Assembly (NCBI GenBank): GCA_001303545.1
Contig: LJUA01000016.1
Coordinates: forward strand, 1 to 19,972
Source of the DNA: Dehalococcoidia bacterium SM23_28_2
Lineage (GTDB): Bacteria; Chloroflexota; Dehalococcoidia; SM23-28-2
Direction: 5' to 3'
DNA: 19,972 bases
Part shown: positions 6,305 through 13,569 of the stretch, piece after piece
Layout: the number at the start of each line of letters is the position of its first letter
Position numbering within the stretch: the stretch's first letter is position 1
Position numbers and translations under genes: made by a program
The notes under the pieces: model-generated
What the model saw: only the letters and a program-made list of their open reading frames with translations
Told to the model about the DNA's origin: nothing
Databases searched by the model: none

Positions 6305-6355
6305 GCTCGCCACCACCGGAGAGACACGGTCGACAAGGGTGACCCACACGCCGCC

Positions 6356-6937
6356 CTAGGCGCGGCGCCTGAGCAACAGCTCTTTGCGGGCGGCCACCGC
6401 CTGGGGATGCAGCGGCCATCCTTCTTCTCTGGCCACCGTCAGCATCTGGTCAAGGTATTCCAGGATAGCGGCGTCCAGGTCGCGATCGGCCAGGTCGCGC
6501 ATCCTAGACAGGCCTGGCTTGGCCTCAACCTTGCTCGGCTCGATCTTGTCGGCCACGAAGACCACCTTCTCCAGGAGCGACATCCCCGCCCGACCGGTGG
6601 AGTGGAAGCGAGCCGCCGCCAGCACCTCGGGGTCGTCGATGCCGTAATCCCGGCGGAGGATCTCGGCGCCCACCGGCCCATGGAGGAGGATGGGGGCCTC
6701 CTCTTCGATCGGGCTGACCTCCAGCCCGAACTCACGCGCCCTGTCCAGAAGCTCCTGAGACGAGAGCGCGCGAGCGATGTCGTGGCCCCAGGCGGCCAGC
6801 TCCACTCGCTCCCTGGTGGGTTCTCCGAGGCCGCCCGCCAGCCAGTCGGCCTCCGTCGCCACCCGTTCGACGTGGTCGGCTAGCCCCTTGGGCAGGCGGC
6901 CGATCGCTGCCTTCAGGGCCTCGATCTGGGCTCGCAT
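6356..6937 (-). CDS. yqeK: HD-domain hydrolase, YqeK-like (Ap4A hydrolase family)
   Basis: YqeK proteins are HD-domain phosphohydrolases that symmetrically cut diadenosine tetraphosphate. In the 193-residue product the metal ligands are visible: H22 (DHVERV), the HD pair in AAWGHDIARAL, LLHGPVGAEIL, and RFHSTGRAGMSLLEKVVFVADKIEP, the segment most typical of YqeK. Length matches the family. It follows the HinT-like gene by 21 bases, with no clear ribosome site of its own, so the two are probably co-transcribed. Both families act on nucleotide phosphates or dinucleoside polyphosphates, so the pair may remove damage-alarmone nucleotides. In many bacteria yqeK lies beside nadD and rsfS; here it does not, at least within this window. 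Confidence 0.88.
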   Translation of the reverse strand: MRAQIEALKAAIGRLPKGLADHVERVATEADWLAGGLGEPTRERVELAAWGHDIARALSSQELLDRAREFGLEVSPIEEEAPILLHGPVGAEILRRDYGIDDPEVLAAARFHSTGRAGMSLLEKVVFVADKIEPSKVEAKPGLSRMRDLADRDLDAAILEYLDQMLTVAREEGWPLHPQAVAARKELLLRRRA

Positions 6938-6958
6938 ATGCAGGGGGAAAGAAAGAGG

Positions 6959-7300
6959 CTAGCCCTCGGGCCCCATGCGCCGGCCGCCGAGGACGTGCAT
7001 GTGGATATGGTAGATGAGCTGGCCGCCGTACTCGCCCACGTTCAGGGTCAGACGGTAGCCCTTGTCGGCGATCCCCTCCTCTTGGGCGACCTGCTTGGCC
7101 ACTTGGAACATGTGAGCAAGCAGCGGGCCGTGCTCCTGACCGATGTCGGCCGCCGAAGGGATGTGTTCCTTGGGGATGACCATGAAGTGCACAGGCGCCC
7201 GCGGGTGGATATCGCGGATGGCGAACACCCGATCATCGTCGTGCAGCTTGTCCACCGGCGTCTTGCCGGCGCCCATGTTGCAGAACAGGCACTCGGTCAT
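6959..7300 (-). CDS. hinT: HIT family nucleotide-binding protein, HinT-like
   Basis: HinT proteins are purine nucleoside phosphoramidases of the histidine triad family. The 113-residue product begins MTECLFCNMGAG with the CxxC found in many bacterial HinT proteins, has HFMVIPKEHIPS in the middle, and ends with HIHMHVLGGRRMGPEG. The signature HxHxHxxGG is thus intact, with the middle and last His as catalytic residues. AGGAGG is 6 bases before the ATG. It heads a two-gene unit with the YqeK-like gene. A plausible promoter (TAAAAT at 7377-7382) and two leader hairpins lie upstream. Confidence 0.95.
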   Translation of the reverse strand: MTECLFCNMGAGKTPVDKLHDDDRVFAIRDIHPRAPVHFMVIPKEHIPSAADIGQEHGPLLAHMFQVAKQVAQEEGIADKGYRLTLNVGEYGGQLIYHIHMHVLGGRRMGPEG

Positions 7301-7320
7301 TGGGCCCTCCTTGCGCAGCT

Positions 7321-7362
7321 TGCCTGCCGACAGGCAGATCCCCCTCCATCAGAGGAGGGGGA
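7321..7362 (-). repeat. Two GC-rich hairpins in the hinT leader, REP-like
   Basis: TGCCTG/CAGGCA (7321-7326 and 7331-7336) form a 6-base stem with a 4-base loop. TCCCCCTCC (7339-7347) and GGAGGGGGA (7354-7362) form a perfect 9-base stem. Both are in the stretch between the promoter-like sequence and the hinT start. There is no T-run. Palindromes of the CCCCCTCC...GGAGGGGG type are common as intergenic repeats, so this may be a mobile repeat rather than a regulator. Confidence 0.5.
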
Positions 7363-7376
7363 CTGATTGGGCATCT

Positions 7377-7405
7377 ATTTTAGCCGAACTCGGCGGCCTT
7401 GGCCA
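7377..7405 (-). promoter_or_regulatory. Putative promoter of hinT-yqeK
   Basis: On the minus strand TGGCCA (7400-7405) is followed by 17 bases and TAAAAT (7377-7382). The -10 is good and the -35 matches four of six bases. The two hairpins at 7321-7362 would lie in the leader. Confidence 0.42.
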
Positions 7406-7452
7406 GCGGGCATTCGCACGCCCGTCACTTGCCGGCTGCGGGCGTACTGCTT

Positions 7453-8517
7453 CTAGGGGTCAAAGGCCCACTGAGTGCCACCCGCCTCGGTGACCAGGAT
7501 CAGAACTGAGGCGAATCGAGCGAGCTGCATGGGATCGCTCGCGTCGGGACTGGCAGGCACAAATCGCTGCCATCCTTGACCAGGGGCAAAAACGTAGAGA
7601 ACTGCGAACTTGCCGCCAATGCCCTCAGTTGCCGACTCCACGTCCTTGGGCTCGCCGGCGTAGCAGACGCTATTCCATCCCTGGACGAGAGGCATGACAG
7701 TCGGCGGCGAACCCGAGGGTTGCTGCGACCAGGCGCTGCCGTTAGCTAAGAGAAGGAGCAAGGGCTCATAAGGGCTGACGGTTGTCATGGTGCTGGCATT
7801 GGGCCTGGCCGGAAACCACTTGTCGTAGCCACCGGGACTCGAACGGTAGGCAGCGACAACTTCCTGGCTGATGTCGGCCAGAGCCTCCTCGATGTCCTGG
7901 CTGGGGCCGACATAGCATACGTGGTTCCAGCCAGCTGTCAGGTTTGTGGCAGTGGGCGTAGGGCTGCGAGTGGGCATGGGCGTGAGCATGGGCGTGGGGC
8001 TCGGCGTGGGCGTAGGCGTAGGCGTCGGCGTGGGAGTGGGCGTAGGCGTCGGCGTGGGAGTGGGCGCAGACGTCGGCTCAGAAGAGGAGGTTGCCGTCCA
8101 GTTCAAGGTGCCTGTATCGCAAACAAGTGGACTGACCAACAATATCCTCAGCACGCCTGCCGCGGTGATCTCACCGGTGAATGATCCACTCAACTCCAAC
8201 AGCCCCGGAATGCCCGATACGAAGCTGTTGCCCACAATCTCGATTGGGCCTGGGAAGGGGTTTGGCCCTGTGAATTCGCAGACGTCACCGGGCACGTCGT
8301 ATGCCGTGAACCAATCTACCTGCGAACCGTCCTCAGAGATCGAGAACTCCACGTTGCCGCAGGTCGGCTGACCGCAGCCGGTGATATCCCCGCTGTAGAT
8401 GGCGTCGGCAACGGGCTGAGCCGAGGCCTGGGACACGAACAACGGGGGTAACAGGGTAGCAAGGGTGACTGCCACCATACCAACCAAAGTGAGGAACAAC
8501 CAATACTGAACCCGCAC
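7453..8517 (-). CDS. Secreted protein with Pro/Thr linker and two GWN..CY repeats
   Basis: The 354-residue product begins with a signal peptide (1-34, cleavage after ASA). Residues 35-145 form a Cys-containing beta-rich domain (GCGQPTCGNVEFS, and C80 and C133). Residues about 150-191 are a (PT)n linker with a few Ser, Met and Arg. The C-terminal part has two repeats at 193-263 and 276-350, each starting (A/Q)GWN(H/S)VCY(V/A)G and continuing with an acidic helix, an aromatic-proline stretch (WFPARPNAS against RFVPASPDAS) and a hydrophobic end. The repeats look like a small beta/alpha module found in secreted Chloroflexota proteins; I know no function. The start is GTG at 8517 with GGGGAGG 3 bases before it. 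A cell-surface or adhesive role is inferred only. Confidence 0.72.
   Translation of the reverse strand: MRVQYWLFLTLVGMVAVTLATLLPPLFVSQASAQPVADAIYSGDITGCGQPTCGNVEFSISEDGSQVDWFTAYDVPGDVCEFTGPNPFPGPIEIVGNSFVSGIPGLLELSGSFTGEITAAGVLRILLVSPLVCDTGTLNWTATSSSEPTSAPTPTPTPTPTPTPTPTPTPTPSPTPMLTPMPTRSPTPTATNLTAGWNHVCYVGPSQDIEEALADISQEVVAAYRSSPGGYDKWFPARPNASTMTTVSPYEPLLLLLANGSAWSQQPSGSPPTVMPLVQGWNSVCYAGEPKDVESATEGIGGKFAVLYVFAPGQGWQRFVPASPDASDPMQLARFASVLILVTEAGGTQWAFDP
7999..8063. repeat. Hexanucleotide/24-base tandem repeat encoding the Pro-Thr linker
   Basis: On the plus strand GGCGTA, GGCGTC, GGCGTG and GGAGTG hexamers follow one another, with a 24-base pattern GTAGGCGTCGGCGTGGGAGT-plus-GGGC nearly repeated twice. 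On the coding (minus) strand this gives alternating Pro and Thr codons. Length may differ between strains by slippage; each unit keeps the reading frame. Confidence 0.8.
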
Positions 8518-8604
8518 GCGCCTCCCCTTCGTTTCCTAACCATAAGACGTGCGGGCTTGACTGTCGTTACATTATTCGTTAGTGAGAGGCGAACAGTTAT
8601 GCTA

Positions 8605-8635
8605 GCGGCAGCACTGCCGCAGTAGCGAACGCTAC
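8605..8635. terminator. Tandem hairpins after the acyl-CoA dehydrogenase operon
   Basis: GCGGCAG/CTGCCGC (8605-8620) and GTAGCG/CGCTAC (8622-8635) are two perfect stems one base apart. They lie between the end of the dehydrogenase operon at 8697 and the start of the secreted-protein gene. There is no T-run, so termination is only one possible role. Confidence 0.35.
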
Positions 8636-8696
8636 GAGGCCAGAGATGGTCTTTTGGGGGAAGCTTCCTCCCCAGCGTTGAATGCCTTGGACGCCG

Positions 8697-9833
8697 CTAG
8701 GTTCCCAGCTTCTCGGCCACCATCGCGCGATGGTGGTCGGCGTCGCCCCACATCAACTCCATCCACTTCTGGCGGCGGAAGTAGAGCTCGATCTTGTAGT
8801 CCTTAGTGAAGCCGATACCGCCGTGGATCTGCTGACCATGGGCCACCACTCGCCGAGTGGCCTCGCTGCACCAGGCCTTGGCCATGCTCACCAGCATCTC
8901 GGCGTCCGGCTCGTTCTCCTGGAGCGCCCAGGCTGCCTTGTAGGTTATGAAGCGGGAGCCGTCCACATCGATGATCATATCGGCGAACTTGTGCTGAATC
9001 GCCTGGAAACTGCCGATGGGCCGGTCGAACTGTATTCGCTCCTTGGCGTAGTCCAGACTGACATCGAAGTCCATCTGGGCCAGGCCCACCAGGTAGGCGC
9101 AGGCGGCCGCTGCGGCCTTATTCTTCGCGCTCTGAATGATCGGCCAGCCCTTGTCCACCTCGCCCAGGACATTGGCCTTTGGCACCCGCACGTCGTTGAA
9201 GGCCACCTCGCACTGCTTGTCGGCGGCGATGGTCTTGAGGACTGTGAACTCAATGCCCGCGCTCTTGCTGTCCACCAGGAAGAGGGTGATGCCATCCTCG
9301 GGGTTCGCGCTCTCCTTGGTGCGGGCAGCCACCAGCATGTAGTCGCTCACATTGGCGTCCGGCACGAACAGCTTGCTGCCGCTGAGGACGAAAGAGTCAC
9401 CCTCTGCCTTGGCCGGCATCTCGACGCCACTGGCGTCCCACCTGGCGCTGGGCTCAGTAAGGGCCATGGTCATGATCAGGTCGCCGGCGGCTATCTTGGG
9501 CAAGAACTCCTTCTTCTGCTCCTCCGTGCCCGCCTCCAGGATTGGCATGGCGCCCAGGAGCACAGTGGAGATGAAGGGCCCCGGTACAAGGGCCCGGCCG
9601 AACTCCTCCAGCAGCACGATCAGGTCGGTGTAGGTCATGCCGGTGCCACCGTACTGCTCGGGGATGATCAGCCCCTGCCAGCCCTGAGCGGCCATCTTCT
9701 GCCAGAACTCCGGCGTGTAGCCCTTCTCGTCCTCCTCCATCGCTCGCACGAAGGCTTCCGGGCACTCCTTCTCCAGGAAGTCGCGGGCGAAGTTCTTGAG
9801 TAGTTCTTGCTCTTCAGAAAGGCCTAGATCCAT
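8697..9833 (-). CDS. Acyl-CoA dehydrogenase-family protein without the usual catalytic Glu
   Basis: The 378-residue product has the three-part acyl-CoA dehydrogenase fold: helical N-terminus (LGLSEEQELLKNFARDFLEK), IIPEQYGGTGM, ALTEPSARWDASG in the beta domain, FNDVRVPKANVLGEVDKGW, and a C-terminal helix with HGQQIHGGIGFTKDYKIELYFRR. Neither position where the base is normally found has Glu: at the helix G site (E245 in the next dehydrogenase) it has A240 (QSAKNKAAAAA), and the end reads MWGDADHHR where medium-chain enzymes have their Glu. Such chains can be the non-catalytic partner in heteromeric FadE-type enzymes. It is the last gene of a three-dehydrogenase operon, 46 bases after its neighbour. 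Activity on its own is doubtful. Confidence 0.93.
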   Translation of the reverse strand: MDLGLSEEQELLKNFARDFLEKECPEAFVRAMEEDEKGYTPEFWQKMAAQGWQGLIIPEQYGGTGMTYTDLIVLLEEFGRALVPGPFISTVLLGAMPILEAGTEEQKKEFLPKIAAGDLIMTMALTEPSARWDASGVEMPAKAEGDSFVLSGSKLFVPDANVSDYMLVAARTKESANPEDGITLFLVDSKSAGIEFTVLKTIAADKQCEVAFNDVRVPKANVLGEVDKGWPIIQSAKNKAAAAACAYLVGLAQMDFDVSLDYAKERIQFDRPIGSFQAIQHKFADMIIDVDGSRFITYKAAWALQENEPDAEMLVSMAKAWCSEATRRVVAHGQQIHGGIGFTKDYKIELYFRRQKWMELMWGDADHHRAMVAEKLGT

Positions 9834-9879
9834 AATTCAGCCTCCTATCTCCTCTCCTGGCTTCGTAGTATGTCTTTTC

Positions 9880-11064
9880 TTACCTTCGCGGCAATCCCAG
9901 GCCGCGCATGGCGATAATGTTGCGCTGAATCTCGCTCGAGCCGCCGCCGACCGTCATGGCGAGGGCATACATGTACGACTTCTGGAAGCGCCCCATCAAC
10001 TGCGCCCACTTGGAATCGCGCTGGAGCTGACCGTACAGGCCGAGAATCTGAATGCCGGTGTTGGCTACCCGCACGTCCAGCTCCGTGTTGTAAAGCTTAC
10101 ACACCGCCGCCTCGATGCTCCCCGGCTCCTGGCGCGCCTGTAGAGACACCACCCGATAGACCATGTACTTGCCCACCTCTATCTCGATGGTCATCTCAGC
10201 CAGCTTGTGACGCACCAGTGGGTTATCGAGGAGGGTTCCGCCGTTGACCTTCGTCTCCTTGCAGTAGTCGATGAGCTCGTCCAGGTTGCGCTTGGCCATG
10301 GAAATGGCCGCCGCCACCAGCGTAGAACGCTCGAAGTCCAAGGCCATGATTGTGATGAACCAGCCCTGGTTCTCCTGACCCAGGAGGCCGCTTTTGGGGA
10401 CGCGCACGTCCTCGAGGAACACCTGGTTGAAGCTGTGGACGTTGGCCATGTTGATGATCGGCTGCACGGTGATCCCTGGCGATTTCATGTCCACCAGGAA
10501 GAAGCCGATGCCCTTGTGCTTGGGCGCCGCCGGGTCGGTGCGGGCCAGGAGGATGCACCAGTCGGATCGATGGGCGTTGCTGGTCCAGATCTTGGTTCCG
10601 TTGATGACGTAGTCGTCGCCATCTTTCACAGCGCGCGTCTGGAGCGCAGCGAGGTCGGAGCCCGCCTCCGGCTCCGAGAAACCCTGGCACCACACGATCT
10701 CGCCGGCGGTGATCGGCGGGAGGTGCTGCTTCTTCTGCTCTTCGGTGCCAAATGCGAGGATGGCCGGCCCGATGTAGCCCACCGCCTGCACAACGGAGCC
10801 GATGGGCGCCCGATGATAGCCCATCTCCTCGTTATAGACCAGCTGGAGAGCGGGCGAGGCCTCCATGCCCCCGTACTCCTTGGGCCAGGACGGAGCCACC
10901 CACCCCTTGTCGGATAGCTTCTTGACAAACTCACGCCCTTGCCGCCACTCCTTTTCCTCTTCCTCCAGGAAGACACCTTCCCAGTCGGGCGGGACGTTCT
11001 CCTTCAGCCAGGCTCGTAGATCCTGGCGGAACGCTTTTTCCTCTGGCGAAAAGTGAAAATCCAT
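9880..11064 (-). CDS. Acyl-CoA dehydrogenase, FadE type (Glu at helix G)
   Basis: FAD enzyme that makes the 2,3-double bond in acyl-CoA. The 394-residue product starts MDFHFSPEEKAFRQDLRAWL and has APSWPKEYGG, WCQGFSEPEAGSDLAALQTR (the usual substrate/flavin contact region), KIWTSNAHRSDWCILLARTD, FLEDVRVPKSGLLGQENQGW and a final GGGSSEIQRNIIAMRGLGLPR. The likely base is E245 in the ALDFERS motif, aligned to the Glu of isovaleryl-CoA dehydrogenase. It lies between the two other dehydrogenases, 14 bases after the upstream one, and is similar to that one over its whole length. The 378-residue protein downstream is a possible partner. Substrate not readable from sequence. Confidence 0.95.
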   Translation of the reverse strand: MDFHFSPEEKAFRQDLRAWLKENVPPDWEGVFLEEEEKEWRQGREFVKKLSDKGWVAPSWPKEYGGMEASPALQLVYNEEMGYHRAPIGSVVQAVGYIGPAILAFGTEEQKKQHLPPITAGEIVWCQGFSEPEAGSDLAALQTRAVKDGDDYVINGTKIWTSNAHRSDWCILLARTDPAAPKHKGIGFFLVDMKSPGITVQPIINMANVHSFNQVFLEDVRVPKSGLLGQENQGWFITIMALDFERSTLVAAAISMAKRNLDELIDYCKETKVNGGTLLDNPLVRHKLAEMTIEIEVGKYMVYRVVSLQARQEPGSIEAAVCKLYNTELDVRVANTGIQILGLYGQLQRDSKWAQLMGRFQKSYMYALAMTVGGGSSEIQRNIIAMRGLGLPRR

Positions 11065-11078
11065 AGTGCCCCACCTTG

Positions 11079-12275
11079 TTAGTCCCCGCGGGGCAGGCTC
11101 AGCCCGCGGGTGGCAATGATGTTCCGCTGGATTTCAGATGTGCCGGTCTCAAGCGTGCTCCCCACCGATCGCAGGTACATGTGCTCAAGGCGGCCCTTCA
11201 GGGGGACCCACTTGGAGTCCCGTCTAAGCTGACTGTATGGGCCCAGTACGTTCATCCCCGTGCGGGCAACGCGCTGGTTCAGTTCCATGTTGTAGAGCTT
11301 GACCATGGCCGCCTCGTAGTTGGGAATAAGGCCCTTGCTCTGGACGGAAACCACCCGATAGGAGAGCATCCGCCCGACCTCGGCCTCCACCACTCGGTCG
11401 GCCAGCTCGTAGCGCAGCATGGGATTGAAGCGCAGCGTGCTTGATCCGTCCTCCCTGTGCTCCCTGGCGTAGCGGACAATGTCGTCTACCGTCTGGCGAA
11501 GGCCTATCGCCGAGCCGATAGCCGACCGCTCGAAGTCGAGGGTAGCCATGGCCACGTACCAGCCGCGGTTCTCCTCGCCGATGATGTTGGCCTTGGGCAC
11601 CCGCACGTTGTCGAAGAACACCTCGTTGAACTCGTGACCGCCGGCCATGTTCACCAGGGGCCGCACTTCGACCCCCGGCGACTTCATGTCCAGGATGAAG
11701 TAGGTGATGCCCTGATGCTTGGGAGCATCGGGGTTGGTGCGAGCCAGAAGAAGCATCCACTTGGACAGATGGGCCACGCTGGTCCATATCTTCTGGCCGT
11801 TGATCACATAGTCGTCGCCTTCACGGACGGCGCGCGTCCTCAGGGAGGCCAGGTCAGAGCCCGCCTCCGGCTCCGAGAAGCCCTGGCACCAGATGTCCTG
11901 GCCGCTGAGAATGCGCGGCAGGTAGAACTTCTTCTGCTCCTCGCTGCCGTGAACGATGAGGGTGGGGCCGGCCATGCCCACGCCGATTATCAGGTGCAGA
12001 GGCCGCGGTGCCCGCGCCTCTGCGATCTCCTCGTTGAATATGAACTGCTGCATGACTGTCATGCCAGCGCCGCCATACTCCTTGGGCCAGGCGGGGGCAA
12101 TCCAGCCTTTCTCTGCTAGCTGCTTGAACCACCCCTGCGACTGGACAAAGATCTGGGCGTAGCCGCTGATCATGTCCGTCTCCCCGCCTCCCTCTATCTT
12201 GGGAGCCTCGCGGGCGATGAACTCTCTGACCTCCTGCCTGAAGGCCGCTTCGTCCGTTGTGTCACGAAAGTCCAC
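11079..12275 (-). CDS. Acyl-CoA dehydrogenase, FadE type, first gene of the operon
   Basis: The 398-residue product begins MDFRDTTDEAAFRQEVREFI and shows APAWPKEYGGAGM, WCQGFSEPEAGSDLASLRTR, KIWTSVAHLSKWMLLLARTN, FFDNVRVPKANIIGEENRGW and ends in TGTSEIQRNIIATRGLSLPRGD. E249 in the TLDFERS motif is the expected base. Start is GTG at 12275; AAAGGA lies 9 bases upstream. The promoter at 12326-12353 reads into it. Together with the next two genes it forms a unit for acyl-CoA oxidation, possibly of branched or cyclic chains, an inference from the FadE subfamily style. Confidence 0.95.
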   Translation of the reverse strand: MDFRDTTDEAAFRQEVREFIAREAPKIEGGGETDMISGYAQIFVQSQGWFKQLAEKGWIAPAWPKEYGGAGMTVMQQFIFNEEIAEARAPRPLHLIIGVGMAGPTLIVHGSEEQKKFYLPRILSGQDIWCQGFSEPEAGSDLASLRTRAVREGDDYVINGQKIWTSVAHLSKWMLLLARTNPDAPKHQGITYFILDMKSPGVEVRPLVNMAGGHEFNEVFFDNVRVPKANIIGEENRGWYVAMATLDFERSAIGSAIGLRQTVDDIVRYAREHREDGSSTLRFNPMLRYELADRVVEAEVGRMLSYRVVSVQSKGLIPNYEAAMVKLYNMELNQRVARTGMNVLGPYSQLRRDSKWVPLKGRLEHMYLRSVGSTLETGTSEIQRNIIATRGLSLPRGD

Positions 12276-12325
12276 AGACCCTGTTCCTTTCCCTTTGCCT
12301 CTGGCACCCTTTCGGGGCCAAGTGA

Positions 12326-12358
12326 ATTATAGGATTCCTAACGTAAGAGTCAACGTAA
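12326..12358 (-). promoter_or_regulatory. Strong promoter of the acyl-CoA dehydrogenase operon with paired AACGTAA sites
   Basis: On the minus strand TTGACT (12348-12353) is 16 bases from a perfect TATAAT (12326-12331). Two copies of AACGTAA on the plus strand (12340-12346 and 12352-12358, 12 bases apart) flank and overlap the -35. They may be a binding site for a regulator; the palindrome found at the TetR gene is absent here. Confidence 0.75.
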
Positions 12359-12372
12359 CGGTGGATCGCATC

Positions 12373-12999
12373 CTAGTCCTGCTGTTCCTGACGCCGCTCC
12401 TTCTCCTCGGCCGTCTCCTGCAGATCGACAGCGCCTTCCTCCGTTGTCCTCAACTGGGCTTGTCTTCTCTCGCCCAGGATGGCGTACAGCTTTCCTCCCA
12501 GGTGGTGGAGCGGCTTGTAGTTATCGTCTTCCAGGAGCCAGACCTCCTCGAAGGCCTCCCTCTCGGCCTGCGCTGCCAGCACCTTGCCCACGAACAGATC
12601 GTGGTCGCCCAGGCGCACCACATCCTCTACGGAACATTCGATATACGCCAGGCAGCCCTCCAGAAGGGGGGCATCTACTTTCTGAGCCTTGAAGGTGGGT
12701 AGCTTGGCCACCTCGATCTTCTGCACGTCGCGGCCGCTTACCGTCCCCAGGTACTGTACGTGGTTCATCAAGCGACGGCCGGGGACATTGAGAGCGAACT
12801 CCTGGCTCAAGCGGAGCATGTCGTAGGTATGGTGTGAGGGATCTATGGCGACCCCCACCAGCGGCGGGTCATGGGACAGGGGCGTATTCCAGGCTACTGG
12901 CATCACGTTGGCCACCCCATGCCAGCGGGTGCTCACCAGCACGACCGGCCCGCCGGCGAGAAGGCGACGGCCATCGAACTCGCTCAAGACGTAGCGCAT
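12373..12999 (-). CDS. Flavin reductase / FMN-binding split-barrel protein
   Basis: Members of this family (DIM6/NTAB) bind FMN and reduce it with NAD(P)H, feeding monooxygenases or other redox enzymes. The 208-residue product has RRLLAGGPVVLVSTRWHGVANVMPVAWNTPLSHDPPLVGVAI, typical of the domain start, YDMLRLSQEFALNVPGRRLM in the middle, and GDHDLFVGKVLAAQ near the end. The C-terminus is a charged tail rich in Glu and Arg. GGAGG is 5 bases before the ATG. An extended -10 lies about 60 bases upstream. Its place beside a dehydrogenase operon suggests that it supplies reduced flavin or takes electrons, which is inferred. Confidence 0.88.
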   Translation of the reverse strand: MRYVLSEFDGRRLLAGGPVVLVSTRWHGVANVMPVAWNTPLSHDPPLVGVAIDPSHHTYDMLRLSQEFALNVPGRRLMNHVQYLGTVSGRDVQKIEVAKLPTFKAQKVDAPLLEGCLAYIECSVEDVVRLGDHDLFVGKVLAAQAEREAFEEVWLLEDDNYKPLHHLGGKLYAILGERRQAQLRTTEEGAVDLQETAEEKERRQEQQD

Positions 13000-13056
13000 A
13001 GATACCTCCCTCGGCCTGCAAGGCTCTCCCGTGATTGGGCCATGCGGCCAAGGAGG

Positions 13057-13065
13057 ATTGTAGCA
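13057..13065 (-). promoter_or_regulatory. Extended -10 promoter of the flavin reductase gene
   Basis: On the minus strand TGC precedes TACAAT (13057-13062), the TGn-TATAAT extended -10 pattern. No good -35 is seen 16-18 bases upstream. The site lies in the 114-base gap between the TIGR04076-like gene and the flavin reductase gene. Confidence 0.45.
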
Positions 13066-13113
13066 CCCCTCCTCTCCGGAGCGCCGCCGCAGCGGCTAGC
13101 GCCCGGCCGCCTT

Positions 13114-13542
13114 CTACTTGCCCCGGTCTTCGACTCGCACCTCCATGACGATGTGCCCCCAGCCGCCGCACTTGACGCCGACATCGAAGCAACCGGCGCG
13201 GCGAAAGCGTAGCGAATTGGGGTCCACCCCCGCATAGGCCAGCTCGTTGGCGGCGAAGATGGCGATCGGCAACGCTTGCAGGGCGTAGATGCACATCCGC
13301 CGAGGGCACTTGCTGGTGATTAGATTCCCCGCTCCGTCGAAGACAAAGCGATCTCCCACCTTGTGCTGGCTGTTGCATCCATGCGACTCCACCACCTCCG
13401 CCACTATGGTCTTCTGCATCAGATCCGGGCCTTTAGCCAGGACCTCCTCGTTGCGAGGGTTGGCCCGGAACACGGCCATCTCCTCGTCGCTATAGCCCAG
13501 GTGTTGCTGGAAGAATTTCCACGTGGCCTCGTCTACCGGCAT
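13114..13542 (-). CDS. Cys-containing protein, TIGR04076-like, unknown function
   Basis: The 142-residue product has a helical N-terminus (ATWKFFQQHLGYSDEEMAVF) and a Cys-rich second half: HGCNSQHKVGDRFVFDGAGN, TSKCPRRMCIYALQALP, AGCFDVGVKCGGWGHIVMEVRVED. The pattern 'G..H..GD.F.fdg....C...C..AL..L.....' and the final beta strand resemble the small TIGR04076 family, whose function is unknown; several Cys could hold a metal. GGAGG stands 5 bases before the ATG and only 27 bases separate it from the hydratase gene, so both are likely one transcript. Similar small proteins occur next to acyl-CoA genes, but I cannot assign a reaction. Confidence 0.6.
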   Translation of the reverse strand: MPVDEATWKFFQQHLGYSDEEMAVFRANPRNEEVLAKGPDLMQKTIVAEVVESHGCNSQHKVGDRFVFDGAGNLITSKCPRRMCIYALQALPIAIFAANELAYAGVDPNSLRFRRAGCFDVGVKCGGWGHIVMEVRVEDRGK

Positions 13543-13569
13543 GTCGTCCTCCTTGCTTTGACCTTGGGC

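Noticed and set aside
8579..8585. TTAGTGA half-site of the TetR operator upstream of the secreted-protein gene
   Set aside because: Only one half is present; the matching TCACTA at the right spacing is missing.
8682..9803. A 373-codon plus-strand frame antisense to a dehydrogenase
   Set aside because: The minus strand is a recognisable acyl-CoA dehydrogenase; the plus frame is Leu/His/Gly-rich shadow sequence.
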